Assembly (NCBI RefSeq): GCF_018729255.1
Contig: NZ_CP076061.1
Location: forward strand, 2,356,001-2,420,000
DNA: 64,000 nt
DNA from: Cupriavidus sp. EM10
GTDB lineage: Bacteria; Pseudomonadota; Gammaproteobacteria; Burkholderiales; Burkholderiaceae
Direction of reading: 5' to 3'
In this document: piece by piece, positions 28,175 through 36,567 of the stretch
How the letters are laid out: every line of letters starts with the position of its first letter
Numbering within the stretch: position 1 is the first letter of the stretch
Notes under the pieces: model-generated
Database searches by the model: none
The model's input: only the letters and a program-made list of their open reading frames with translations
What the model was told of the DNA's origin: nothing
Made by a program: the position numbers and the translations under genes

Positions 28175-29080
28175 TCAGTCTCCCAGCGGCTGGCGGCTGT
28201 CGGGGCCGTCGCTGTCATGGCTGACGCCGCGATGGGCGTCGAGCACGTATTTCAGCCGGCGCAGCTTTTCCTTGCTCTGCTCCTGCTGCAGCATCGCGCA
28301 CTGGGTGGCCAGCACGTCCACCACCAGCAGCATCGCGTAGCGCGACGCCGACGGCTTGAAGATGAAATCGGTTTCCAGCGTCCGCACGGGCAGCAGCACG
28401 TCGGCGCGCGCCGCCAGGGGCGATCCCAGCGCGGTCACGGCGATCAGCCGCGCGCCGTATTCGCGCGCGATATCGCAGCTGGCCAGCATCTCGGGCACGT
28501 TGCCGCTGGCGGAAAACGCCAGCACCACGTCGTCGCGCGACAACGTGGCCGCTACCATCTTCTGCAGCAGCGCGTCCTGGTAGGTCGCCACGGGCTGGCC
28601 CAGCCGCGCCAGCCGGTAGCGCGCTTCGTCCGCCATGAACGTGGACCCGCCACCCATGCCGAAAGCGTAGACCATGCGTGCATCGAGCAACAGGCGCGCC
28701 GCCTCGGCGATCCGTTCGGGGTCGATCAGCTTGCGATTGACTTCCAGCGTCGTGAGCACGTCGGCGTGGATGCGCTCGGCCATGCTGGCCGGCGATGCGT
28801 CGTCGGCCAGCGCGGGCGCCGGCTGCAGGAACCGCGTGCCGACCGCTGTGGCCTGGGCCAGCCGCAGCTTCAGGTCTCGCACGTCGCGGCAGCCGATGGC
28901 CTTGGCAAAGCGCGTCACGCTGGCTTCGCTCACCGCCGCCTTGCGCGCCAGTTCGTTGATGCTGGTGGCCGCCGCGCCGGCAAGATCCTCAAGGATCACC
29001 TGCGCCACCTTTTGCTCGGCCAGCCGCAGCGACGGGCCGCGCTCGGCAATGCGGGTCAGGATGTCAAAGGGGGCGGTCAT
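28175..29080 (-). CDS. MurR/RpiR-family transcriptional regulator
   Basis: 301 residues: an N-terminal RpiR helix-turn-helix (residues about 10-85; INELARKAAVSEASVTRFAKAIGCRDVRDLKLRL) and a SIS sugar-phosphate-binding domain (about 120-255; MVYAFGMGGGSTFMADEARYRL, VVLAFSASGNVPEM). ATG 29080 is preferred; ATG 29140 would place the start beside the putative operator at 29145-29169. SIS domains sense sugar phosphates, so KDPG, the kinase product of the divergent operon, is an obvious effector candidate. It is the first gene of the minus arm. Confidence 0.9.
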   Translation of the reverse strand: MTAPFDILTRIAERGPSLRLAEQKVAQVILEDLAGAAATSINELARKAAVSEASVTRFAKAIGCRDVRDLKLRLAQATAVGTRFLQPAPALADDASPASMAERIHADVLTTLEVNRKLIDPERIAEAARLLLDARMVYAFGMGGGSTFMADEARYRLARLGQPVATYQDALLQKMVAATLSRDDVVLAFSASGNVPEMLASCDIAREYGARLIAVTALGSPLAARADVLLPVRTLETDFIFKPSASRYAMLLVVDVLATQCAMLQQEQSKEKLRRLKYVLDAHRGVSHDSDGPDSRQPLGD

Positions 29081-29144
29081 GGCTTGGGGGGCGAGGCGCC
29101 AGTCGCCTTGGGGTCGACTTGGCTTGTTACTTTCTAACACAGGT

Positions 29145-29169
29145 GAAATATCCTAATTTCAAGGATATT
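29145..29169 (+). promoter_or_regulatory. Nested inverted repeats between rpiR and the divergent PLP-enzyme operon
   Basis: AATATCC (29147-29153) and GGATATT (29163-29169) form a 7-bp inverted repeat, and GAAAT...ATTTC (29145-29160) forms a second overlapping one. They sit in the short AT-rich divergent promoter region, the natural place for RpiR to control both arms. Confidence 0.6.
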
Positions 29170-29206
29170 ATTACGTCAATCGAATTTTTACGAGGTGATG
29201 TCAGCC

Positions 29207-30475
29207 ATGCGTGAAACTAAGTACCAGACGGGCATGATCGATCCGCTGAACAAGGCGCTGGGCCGTCTGGACGCGCCGCTGACGCCTGCCGAAGCGGGCC
29301 AGCCGGGCTGGCAACTGCTGCGCGAGGAACTGAGCCTGCCGGCCGCCGTGCTCTACGAAGACAGGCTGGTGCACAACCTCCAGTGGATGCGCAAGTTCAT
29401 GGGCGCATATGGAGTGCAGTTGGCGCCGCATGGCAAGACGACGATGGCCCCCAAGCTGTTCGCGCGCCAACTGGCGGAGGGCGCATGGGGCATCACGCTG
29501 GCCACGGCCCAGCAGACCGCTGCAGCGGCCGCGCACGGCGTCAGGCGCGTGCTGATGGCCAACCAGCTGGTGGGGCGCCGCAATATGGAAATCGTGGCCG
29601 ATCTGCTACGCGATCCGGGCTTCGAGTTTTTTTCGCTGGTCGATTCGGCGGCGCTCGTCGATCAGCTTGGCGCGTTCTTCCAGGCACGCGGCCAGAAGCT
29701 GCAGGTGCTGCTGGAACTGGGCGTGGAAGGTGGCCGCACGGGTGTGCGCGACGCCGCGCAGCAGGCCGAGGTGCTGGCGGCGCTGTCGCGCTGGCCCGAT
29801 GCGCTGTCGCTGGCCGGCGTGGAGATCTACGAGGGCGTGCTGTCGCAGGAAGCCGATATCCGCCGCTTCCTGCAGCGCACGGTGGCCGTGACGCGCGAAC
29901 TGGCCGGCGCCGCCCGCTTCGGCCGCAGCCCGGTGGTGATGTCGGGCGCGGGCTCGGCCTGGTACGACGTGGTGGCCGAGGAATTCGCGCGGACCGACAT
30001 CGGCGCCCCGATCGACATCGTGCTGCGTCCCGGCTGCTACCTGACCCACGACGTGGGTGTCTACCGCGCGGCGCAGGAGCGTATCCTGGCCAGCAACCCG
30101 GTGGCGCAGAAAATGCGGGAAGGCCTGCTGCCGGCGCTGCAACTGTGGGCTTATGTGCAATCGATCCCCGAGCCCCGGCGCGCCATCATCGGCATGGGCA
30201 AGCGCGATGCCGCGTTCGACGCCGGCATGCCGATCCCGGCGCAGATCTATCGTCCTGGCGCCGCGGCCCCCGTGGCCGTGCCGGCCGGCTGGACGGTGAC
30301 CGGCATGATGGACCAGCACGCCTACCTGCAAATCGACGCTGGCGACGACATTCGTGTCGGCGATATGATTGCCTTTGATATCTCGCATCCTTGCCTGACG
30401 TTCGACAAGTGGCGCCACATCCCCGTGCTGGATGGCCAGTTGCGCGTTATCGACATCGTGCAGACGTTCTTCTGA
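29207..30475 (+). CDS. D-serine-dehydratase-like (fold type III PLP) amino acid deaminase
   Basis: 422 residues. The alanine-racemase-type barrel carries the PLP lysine in LAPHGKTTMAP (about K77), and VLLELGVEGGRTGVR is the phosphate-side segment. The C-terminal domain has the zinc-site motif of D-serine dehydratases (DISHPCLTFDKWRHIPV: His-x-Cys). The chemistry is beta-elimination of a 3-hydroxy D-amino acid to a 2-keto acid and ammonia. D-glucosaminate fits: it would give 2-keto-3-deoxygluconate, the substrate of the next two genes. I use ATG 29207, after ACGAGGTGATG; ATG 29198 is also in frame. First gene of the plus arm. Confidence 0.88.
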   Translation: MRETKYQTGMIDPLNKALGRLDAPLTPAEAGQPGWQLLREELSLPAAVLYEDRLVHNLQWMRKFMGAYGVQLAPHGKTTMAPKLFARQLAEGAWGITLATAQQTAAAAAHGVRRVLMANQLVGRRNMEIVADLLRDPGFEFFSLVDSAALVDQLGAFFQARGQKLQVLLELGVEGGRTGVRDAAQQAEVLAALSRWPDALSLAGVEIYEGVLSQEADIRRFLQRTVAVTRELAGAARFGRSPVVMSGAGSAWYDVVAEEFARTDIGAPIDIVLRPGCYLTHDVGVYRAAQERILASNPVAQKMREGLLPALQLWAYVQSIPEPRRAIIGMGKRDAAFDAGMPIPAQIYRPGAAAPVAVPAGWTVTGMMDQHAYLQIDAGDDIRVGDMIAFDISHPCLTFDKWRHIPVLDGQLRVIDIVQTFF

Positions 30476-30492
30476 GAGAGAGGCGCGCGTTC

Positions 30493-31426
30493 ATGAGTAT
30501 CGACATCCTTGCCTACGGCGAACCGCTGGTGGAGTTCAACCAGCAGCCCGACGATCCGACCCGCTACCTGCAGGGGTTTGGCGGCGACACCTCCAACTTC
30601 GTGATTGCCGCCGCTCGCCAGGGCGCCAGCACCGGCTATATCAGCGCGGTGGGCGCCGACAGTTTCGGTGAACGGCTATTGGCGTTGTGGACGCACGAGC
30701 GCGTGGACACGCGCCACGTTAGCATCAATGCCGCGGCCCCACGGGGTCTATTTCGTTTCCCACGACAGCCACGGCCATCGCTTCGACTACCTGCGCGAAG
30801 GGTCGGCGGCCAGCCGGTATCACCACGAACAGTTGCCGCTCGCGGCCATCGCGCAGGCGCGCTACCTGCACCTGTCGGGCATCAGCCTGGCCATCAGCAC
30901 GCCGGCCTGCGACGCCGGCCTGGCGGCGATGGAGCATGCGCGCAAGGCTGGCGTGCGGGTGTCGCTGGACACCAACCTGCGGCTGCGGCTGTGGTCGCTG
31001 GCGCGGGCGCGCGGCATCATGCGCGAGGCCTTTTCGCTGACCGATATCTGCCTGCCCAGCTGGGACGACATCACGGTGCTGACGGGGCTTGACGACCGCG
31101 ACGCGATCGTCGACCACCTGCTGGAATGCGGCGTGAGCGTGGTGGCGCTGAAGCTGGGCGAGGAGGGCAGCTACGTGGCCACGCCCGAATCGCGCACATT
31201 GGTGGCGCCATATCCGGTCAGGCCGCTCGACGCCACGGGCGCGGGCGACTGCTTCGGCGGCAGCTTTATCGCCCGCCTGGCGGCCGGGGACGATCCGTTC
31301 GAGGCCGCGCGCTACGCCAACGTGGCGGCGGCGCTGTCGACCACCGGCTACGGCGCGGTGGCGCCGATTCCCTCTGCCGAAACCGTGCTGGCCCGCCTGG
31401 AGCGCGGCGTGTCGGTGATCGCCTGA
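30493..31426 (+). CDS. kdgK: PfkB-family 2-dehydro-3-deoxygluconokinase (frame disturbed at 30737-30746)
   Basis: About 310 residues once repaired. The N-terminus (GEPLVEFNQQPDDPTRYLQGFGGDTSNFVIAAARQG) is the KDG kinase substrate loop and the C-terminus has the PfkB motif LDATGAGDCFGGSF with the catalytic Asp. Between them, after ISINAAAP, the frame changes and resumes with GVYFVSHDSHGHRFDYLREGSAA. The span fits either two missing bases (one in CCCC 30737-30740, one by GGGG 30743-30746) or one extra. It phosphorylates KDG to KDPG. It starts 17 bp after the PLP-enzyme stop. Confidence 0.88.
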
Positions 31427-31464
31427 ACCGGACCCGGACCATCCGGGTCTGACGGCTCAGGACA

Positions 31465-32127
31465 ATGAACATTGTGAATACTGTCATGCAAATCCAACCT
31501 TCTCCGCTGATCGAACGCCTGACCCACGTGCCGGTGATTCCGGTGCTCGAATACCACTCGGTGGACGATGCGCTGCGCATCAGCGAAGCCCTGGTCGAGG
31601 GCGGCCTGCCGATGCTGGAAATCACGCTGCGCACGCCGGTGGCGCTGCAGGCGATGGAAGCCGTGGCCAAGGCGCTGCCGCAGGCCGTGGTGGGTGCCGG
31701 TACGGTGCTGACGATCGAGCAACTGCGCGCGGTGCGTGACGCCGGCGCGCAGTTCGCCGTGTCGCCGGGGCTGACGCAGAAGCTTGCCGATGGCGCGCAG
31801 GGCGCCGGCATCTCGCTGCTGCCGGGTGTGGCCACGGCCAGCGAGGCCATGTTCGCGCTCGAGTGCGGGTTTTCGTTCCTGAAGTTCTTCCCGGCGGAAG
31901 CGGCCGGTGGCGTGCCGATGCTGAAGTCGCTGCACGGCCCGTTGTCGCAGCTGAAGTTCTGCCCCACCGGCGGCATCGACCTGGCCAAGGCGCCTACCTA
32001 TCTGGCGCTGCCCAACGTGGTGTGCGTGGGCGGATCGTGGGTGGTGCCCAAGGATGCCGTGGCGGCGAAGGATTGGGCGCGTATCCGGAAGCTCGCCGAA
32101 GAGGCGGCGCAACTGCGCAAGCCCTGA
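31465..32127 (+). CDS. eda: 2-dehydro-3-deoxy-phosphogluconate (KDPG) aldolase
   Basis: 220 residues of the class I KDPG/KHG aldolase. The active-site Glu is in GGLPMLEITLRTP, VVGAGTVL and FAVSPGL follow, and the Schiff-base Lys is in FSFLKFFPAEA, with CPTGGID closing the barrel. It splits KDPG into pyruvate and glyceraldehyde-3-phosphate. It is the last gene of the plus arm, 38 bp after the kinase, with AGGA before ATG 31465. A palindrome at 32218 ends the unit. Confidence 0.94.
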   Translation: MNIVNTVMQIQPSPLIERLTHVPVIPVLEYHSVDDALRISEALVEGGLPMLEITLRTPVALQAMEAVAKALPQAVVGAGTVLTIEQLRAVRDAGAQFAVSPGLTQKLADGAQGAGISLLPGVATASEAMFALECGFSFLKFFPAEAAGGVPMLKSLHGPLSQLKFCPTGGIDLAKAPTYLALPNVVCVGGSWVVPKDAVAAKDWARIRKLAEEAAQLRKP

Positions 32128-32217
32128 GAGGCCCTGACAGCCGCAGTACGGCAGCAGCGTCGACGCCGGTAATTATTACAAGGCCGGTGCGAAGGGGCGA
32201 GAGAACGCTTCAAAGCA

Positions 32218-32242
32218 ACAAGGGCGCCAATGGCGCCCTTGT
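32218..32242. terminator. Bidirectional hairpin between eda and the entericidin gene
   Basis: Perfect 11-bp inverted repeat, ACAAGGGCGCC / GGCGCCCTTGT, with loop AAT, between two convergent genes. There is no long T run on the plus side, so termination is probable but not textbook. Confidence 0.6.
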
Positions 32243-32282
32243 GCGTGATCGCCAGTGGATGGCGATGAGCCGATTACCTCAG

Positions 32283-32414
32283 TTATTTCGATTTCTCGGC
32301 GGAATTCTCAAGTTTCTGTCCACCCTTCTGGACGTCCTGGCCGAGGCCAGACATCGTGTTGCAGCCGGCCAGCAGCGAGGCAACCAGTACACACCAGATC
32401 CATCCTTTCTTCAT
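32283..32414 (-). CDS. Entericidin A/B-family small lipoprotein
   Basis: 43 residues. MKKGWIWCVLVASLLAGC is a lipoprotein signal with lipobox LAGC, followed by the entericidin body NTMSGLGQDVQKGGQKLEN and a lysine-rich end. ATG 32414 is preceded by a perfect AAGGAG with 6-nt spacing, so it is a real gene. In enteric bacteria EcnA/EcnB form an antidote/toxin pair at the envelope under stress control. Here only one member is present, closest to EcnB in sequence. Role unproven in this group. Confidence 0.9.
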   Translation of the reverse strand: MKKGWIWCVLVASLLAGCNTMSGLGQDVQKGGQKLENSAEKSK

Positions 32415-32556
32415 CAGAGGCTCCTTTCAGGGATAGTAAGAAGTGGGCACATTTTAACGTCGCCCCGAGCTTCGTCCATGCAGGATGTGTGCCAATTTGT
32501 AATTACGAAAACGTCTGACAGACAGCGGGCATCGGGGCAGGGCAGGGCTTGCGGCT

Positions 32557-33895
32557 TCACGATTTGAGCAGCAGGCGCGCACGTTCGGCGATGGCCGCGT
32601 GCGTCTGCAGCAGCCAGGGCGCGGGGAAGGGCTGTGCCAGCAGGAAACCCTGCATGGTGTCGCACCCCCAGCCCCGCACGACGTCCAGCTGCGCCTGGGT
32701 TTCCACGCCCTTGGCGCAGACCGTCACGCCCCGTGCCTTGGCCCATTCGCACGCGCGCCGCAGGCTGGCCGCCGTGTCGGGCTTCTGGCTGGCGTGCCCG
32801 AGGTGACGCGCGTCAAGGGTAACCATGTCCGGCTGCACCAGCGACAGCGCCTGCTGGCTGGCCGCCGAGTCGGTGAAGTCCGCCAGCGCGATGCCCACGC
32901 CGCCGCCACGCAGGCGTCGGGCCTTGTCGGAGGCCTCGGTCGAGCCGGGGACGATATCGACCGGCACCTCCACGCAGATCTGTCCCGGCTTGACGTGATG
33001 GGCGTCGATGGCCCGGCGCAGCATGCAGATCGTGTCGTCGGCCTGCAGTTGCGAACTCGTGGCCAGCAACGTGAATTGCAGGGGCCCAGTGGTGCGGTGT
33101 CGCGCAATAGCTGCAGCAGCTGTTGCAGCGTCCAGCCGCCGATGACGTTCATGAGTCCCAGGGCCTCGGCAGCGGGCAGGAAGTCTTGCGGCGCCACGCG
33201 GCCAAGCACCGGGTGCTGCCAGCGCAGGCGCACCGTGTACGCGGTGATCGTCGACGTGGCCAGCGACGCCCGGGTTGTAGTTGCAGGCTGAGTTCGCCGC
33301 GTTCGATCGCGCTCGGCAATGCCGCCAGCAAGGTCGCCATGCGCGGCGTGGCCGGCCGGCTGGCCGTGCCGATGCCGGCGCCGCCCCGGCGGTTGATCTG
33401 CAGCATCGCGTCGAAAGCCTGCTGCAGCAGCCGTTCGGTGCCGGTATCGTGCTCGTCCACGGCACTGCCGATGCTGCACGACAGGAAGGCCTCGAAGCCG
33501 CCTACCTGGAACGGCCGACCCAGTTCGCCGGCCATGGCCTGGCTCAGTGTCTGGGCATTCTCGGCGCCATCGGCCAGTACGCAGGCCACCCCAAGGTCCG
33601 CCGGCCCCAGCCACTGCATGGCCACCGGCATGCTGGCCACGGCGGTGACACGGGATTTGACCTGCGCGCGCAGAGCGTGGGCACGCTGCGGCCCGATGCT
33701 TTCGCACGCGTGCGCAAAGCGGTCGAGCCGGATTACCAGCACGGCCAGCAGATGGGCCGGACTGAAGTGCGCGCGATGTTCTTCCAGCGCGGCCAGAAAG
33801 GATACCGGCTGGATGGCGGCGAAAGGTGCGTCGGCAGGTGACCCACTGCCACCGACGCCTGGAGATGGCGTGTCGTTGGTGTCAGGATCCATCAA
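32557..33895 (-). CDS. Degenerate GGDEF/EAL-domain protein (two frame breaks)
   Basis: 446 residues after two one-base repairs (CCCGGG 33269-33274; GGGGCCC 33081-33087). Residues about 30-190 resemble a GGDEF fold (VLVIRLDRFAHACESIG, FLSCSIGSAV) without a GGDEF motif. The EAL half has RLRWQHPVLGRVAPQDFLPAAEALGLM, ICVEVP, ALADFTDSAASQQ and AKGVETQAQLDVVRGWGCDTMQGFLLAQP. The EAL triplet itself is replaced (TVR before LRW), and the DDFGTG metal site reads ADFTDS. Cyclic-di-GMP hydrolysis is therefore doubtful; a binding or regulatory role is more likely. No operon partners are seen. Confidence 0.8.
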
Positions 33896-34251
33896 TTACC
33901 CGTGCTGGCAGCGAGTTCATGTGTGTATTGGCCGCCCGCGATACTTCGGACTGCATTCCCGTTCATGCGTGAAGGCGCGCGTACCGCTTCCGGTTGCGCA
34001 CTCGTTTTGCTTATTTTTATGATGAAGCGGCTTGTCGTCCCGGTAATGCCTCGGTAGAACTACGTAGATCTCGGGCCGCATAGCTCAGATCATACGGCAG
34101 TGCAGGACAATTTCGGAAAACGACGATGTTGACGTGGCGGCTGCGTCGCACACGTTTTGATTTCAAACAACGCTGGGCATTGTCGCCGGGTTTGTCATCT
34201 TGACCGTCAAGGGGAATGGCGATAAAGGGCGCCGCGCAATTCGGCTGTGCC
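33896..34251. other. About 350 bp without a supportable gene
   Basis: Lies between the start of the EAL gene and the terminator of the CNNM gene. It must hold the EAL-gene promoter. Base composition is less GC-rich near 33990-34130. Short open frames are present on both strands, none convincing. Confidence 0.5.
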
Positions 34252-34280
34252 AAAAGAAAACGGGCGCCTGAAGCGCCCGT
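34252..34280 (-). terminator. Intrinsic terminator of the CNNM/CorC gene
   Basis: 8-bp stem ACGGGCGC / GCGCCCGT with loop CTGAA (plus-strand sense). Read leftward the stem is followed by TTTTCTTTT, as required for the minus-strand gene ending at 34316. Confidence 0.8.
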
Positions 34281-34315
34281 TGTTGTTTGTTTTCGGCAGA
34301 TCCCGGCCAGCGGCC

Positions 34316-35628
34316 TCAGCCCGTGGTGTCCGGTTCCGGACCGTCTTCCGGCGGAATCCGCGAGGCCAGCACCTTGTCGATACGCTTGCCATCCATGTCG
34401 ATGATCTCGAACTTCCAGTCGCCCCACTGCACCGTATCGGCCGTCTGCGGCAGCCGGCCCAGTAATAGCAGCAGCATGCCCGACAGCGTGTGATAGCGCT
34501 CCTTGTCTTCTTCCGGCACCGCCCGCAGGCCGGTGCGGTCCTTGAGTTCGGGAATCGGGATCAGGCCGTCCAGCAGCCAGGAGCCGTCGTCGCGCTGGAT
34601 CGCCCATTCCTCGCCAGCCGTCTCGGTCTTGAACTCGCCGGTGATCGCTTCGATCAGGTCCTGCAGTGTGACCAGGCCCAGGACTTCGCCGTACTCATCG
34701 ATCACGAACGCGATCTGGCCGCCCGACGAACGGAAGTTTTCCAGCAGCTCCATGCCGGTTACGCTTTCCGGCACGAATACCGCCGCCTGCAGCACGGCCG
34801 TCAGGTCAGCCTTCTCGCCGCGCAGGCGCCGGGCCAGCAGCTGGCGCGCGCTGACCACGCCCAGGATGTCATGCATGCCGCCGCGCACCACCGGGAAGCG
34901 CGAGTGGTCGGATTCCTCGATGCGGCGGAGGTTGTCCTCCTCGGTCGACTCGACATCGAGATACACCACGTCGCCCGGGGCACCATCAGCGAGGCGAGCT
35001 GGCGGTCGTCCAGCCGGAACACGTTGCGCACCATGGTGTGCTCGTGGCGCTCGATCACGCCCGCCTCCGAGCCCTCCACCAGCAGCGCGTGGATTTCTTC
35101 CTCGGTCACGGCGGGGCCGCGGTCGGACTTCACACCCAGCATGCGCAGCACCAGTTGCGTGGAACCGGACAGCAGCTTGACGAATGGCTTGGAGGCGACG
35201 GCCAGGAACGAGATGGGGCGCGCAGCCAGGCGGGCGATGGCTTCGGGCGCCATCTGGCCCAGGCGCTTTGGCACCAGTTCGCCCAGCACGATCGAGAAAT
35301 AGGTCAGGCCCGCAACGACGATGGCCGTGGCCATGTAGCCCGCGGTAGTCGACGCGATGCCGAAGCCCTGCAGCCATACGGCGAGCGGCGCTGCCAGCGT
35401 CGATTCGCCGACCACGCCGTTAAGCACGCCGATCGACGTGATGCCGATCTGCACCGTCGACAGGAAGCGGGTGGGGTCCTCGCCCAGCTTGACCGCTGCG
35501 ATGGCGCCGCGGTCACCGGCCTCGATCTGGCGTTGCAAACGGGCCTTGCGGGCTGTCACCAGCGCGATTTCGGACATGGCGAACAGGCCATTCAACAAGA
35601 TCAGCGCCAGCAGTATGGCTATTTCCAT
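34316..35628 (-). CDS. CNNM/CorC-family (HlyC/TlyC) membrane protein (frame broken at 34974-34980)
   Basis: 437 residues after adding one base at 34974-34980. The N-terminal DUF21/CNNM domain has four hydrophobic segments (ILLALILLNGLFAMSEIALVTARKARL, QIGITSIGVLNGVVGE, LGELVPKRLG). It is followed by a CBS pair (LASLMVPRGDVVYLDV, HSRFPVVRGG; FVIDEYGEVLGLVTLQDLIEAITGEF) and a CorC_HlyC C-terminal domain (DGSWLLDGLIPIPEL). Family members act in Mg/Co efflux or homeostasis. The break lies exactly at the junction into CBS1, and only the repaired reading restores the VPRxxV motif. It is monocistronic with its own terminator. Confidence 0.9.
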
Positions 35629-35738
35629 CAGGATGCGCGCCCTGTGCGCGCGGGAATTGAAAAGTCAAAGCATACCATCCGCATGTGACGCCGCATTGTT
35701 GCAGTGGCGCGGACATCACCCAGATGGGTGTGCAGGAT

Positions 35739-36086
35739 TCATGCCGTGATCGGCTGCACATCCCGTTCCACGGCGGCGCCGGCGTGGGCCCGGGCCACGC
35801 GCAGGGCGTAGTTGGCTTCCAGCCGGACCCAGAACTCTGCCGATGTGCAGAAAAAGCGGCCCAGCCGCAGCGCCGTTTCGGGCGAAATGGCGCGCTCGCG
35901 CCACAGAATGCCTTCGATTCGCGTCACCGGCACGCGCAGCGCCACCGCGAGAGCGCTGGCCGACAACCCGTTGGGCATCATGAATTCGTGCAGCAGGATA
36001 TCGCCGGGCGGCGTGGGTGGCACGGCCTCGCCGGTCACGTGGCTGCTGAAATCGGTGCGCGGCAGTTCATCGAGCTTGAGGCTCAT
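35739..36086 (-). CDS. higA: HigA-type antitoxin (XRE-family)
   Basis: 115 residues. The HigA/VapI signature is clear: TPPGDILLHEFMMPNGLSASALAVALRVPVTRIEGILWRERAISPETALRLGRFFCTSAEFWVRLEANYALRVA. It contains one helix-turn-helix and should bind and neutralise the preceding toxin and repress the shared promoter. The ATG overlaps the toxin stop by ATGA. Toxin-first order is typical of higBA. Confidence 0.93.
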   Translation of the reverse strand: MSLKLDELPRTDFSSHVTGEAVPPTPPGDILLHEFMMPNGLSASALAVALRVPVTRIEGILWRERAISPETALRLGRFFCTSAEFWVRLEANYALRVARAHAGAAVERDVQPITA

Positions 36087-36385
36087 GCTTCCTCCTCTTC
36101 TTCTGGCGGGCATTCCACGATCTCGACGTCCCACGCTTCGCCGTTCAGGAAGCGGAAGCACACGTGCCAGTGGCCTTCGATGCGCACCCGCCACAGCCCC
36201 CGGCGTCGGCCGCGCATCGGCTCCAACCCATTGGCCGGGGCAGCCGCAAGGTCTGGCGCGGACACCGCCGCGTCCAGCATGGCCAGCTTGCGTAGCGCGC
36301 CGGCCTGGATGGCGGCGGGCAAGGTGTGCACGTGGTGGCCGCAGAACAGCGCCGCCGTTGACTTGGTGGAGAGGGAACGGATCAT
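36083..36385 (-). CDS. higB: HigB-type toxin (RelE/ParE superfamily)
   Basis: 100 residues. The body LRKLAMLDAAVSAPDLAAAPANGLEPM followed by GLWRVRIEGHWHVCFRFLNGEAWDVEIV matches HigB (normally GxWSIRINxQWRICF). This is a ribosome-dependent mRNA interferase family. The C-terminus is unusually acidic (PPEEEEEA) where HigB normally ends in a short basic strand. ATG 36385 is preferred over ATG 36406; neither has a strong ribosome site. It forms a pair with the downstream antitoxin gene. Confidence 0.85.
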   Translation of the reverse strand: MIRSLSTKSTAALFCGHHVHTLPAAIQAGALRKLAMLDAAVSAPDLAAAPANGLEPMRGRRRGLWRVRIEGHWHVCFRFLNGEAWDVEIVECPPEEEEEA

Positions 36386-36567
36386 GATGCGGCCCGCGTC
36401 GGGCATTCAGGTAAAGGGAAAGAGGACATGCTAGGCGCCGCCACGCGGTGGGGAAATGCGACGAATCTGAAAGAGGCCTGCCCCGGTAGGGCGATCCCGG
36501 GGGATTGGGGCGTGAATGACTGTGATTACCTCAGAGGTAGTCGTGCCGCATCCGGCCCTGTGCTGTA

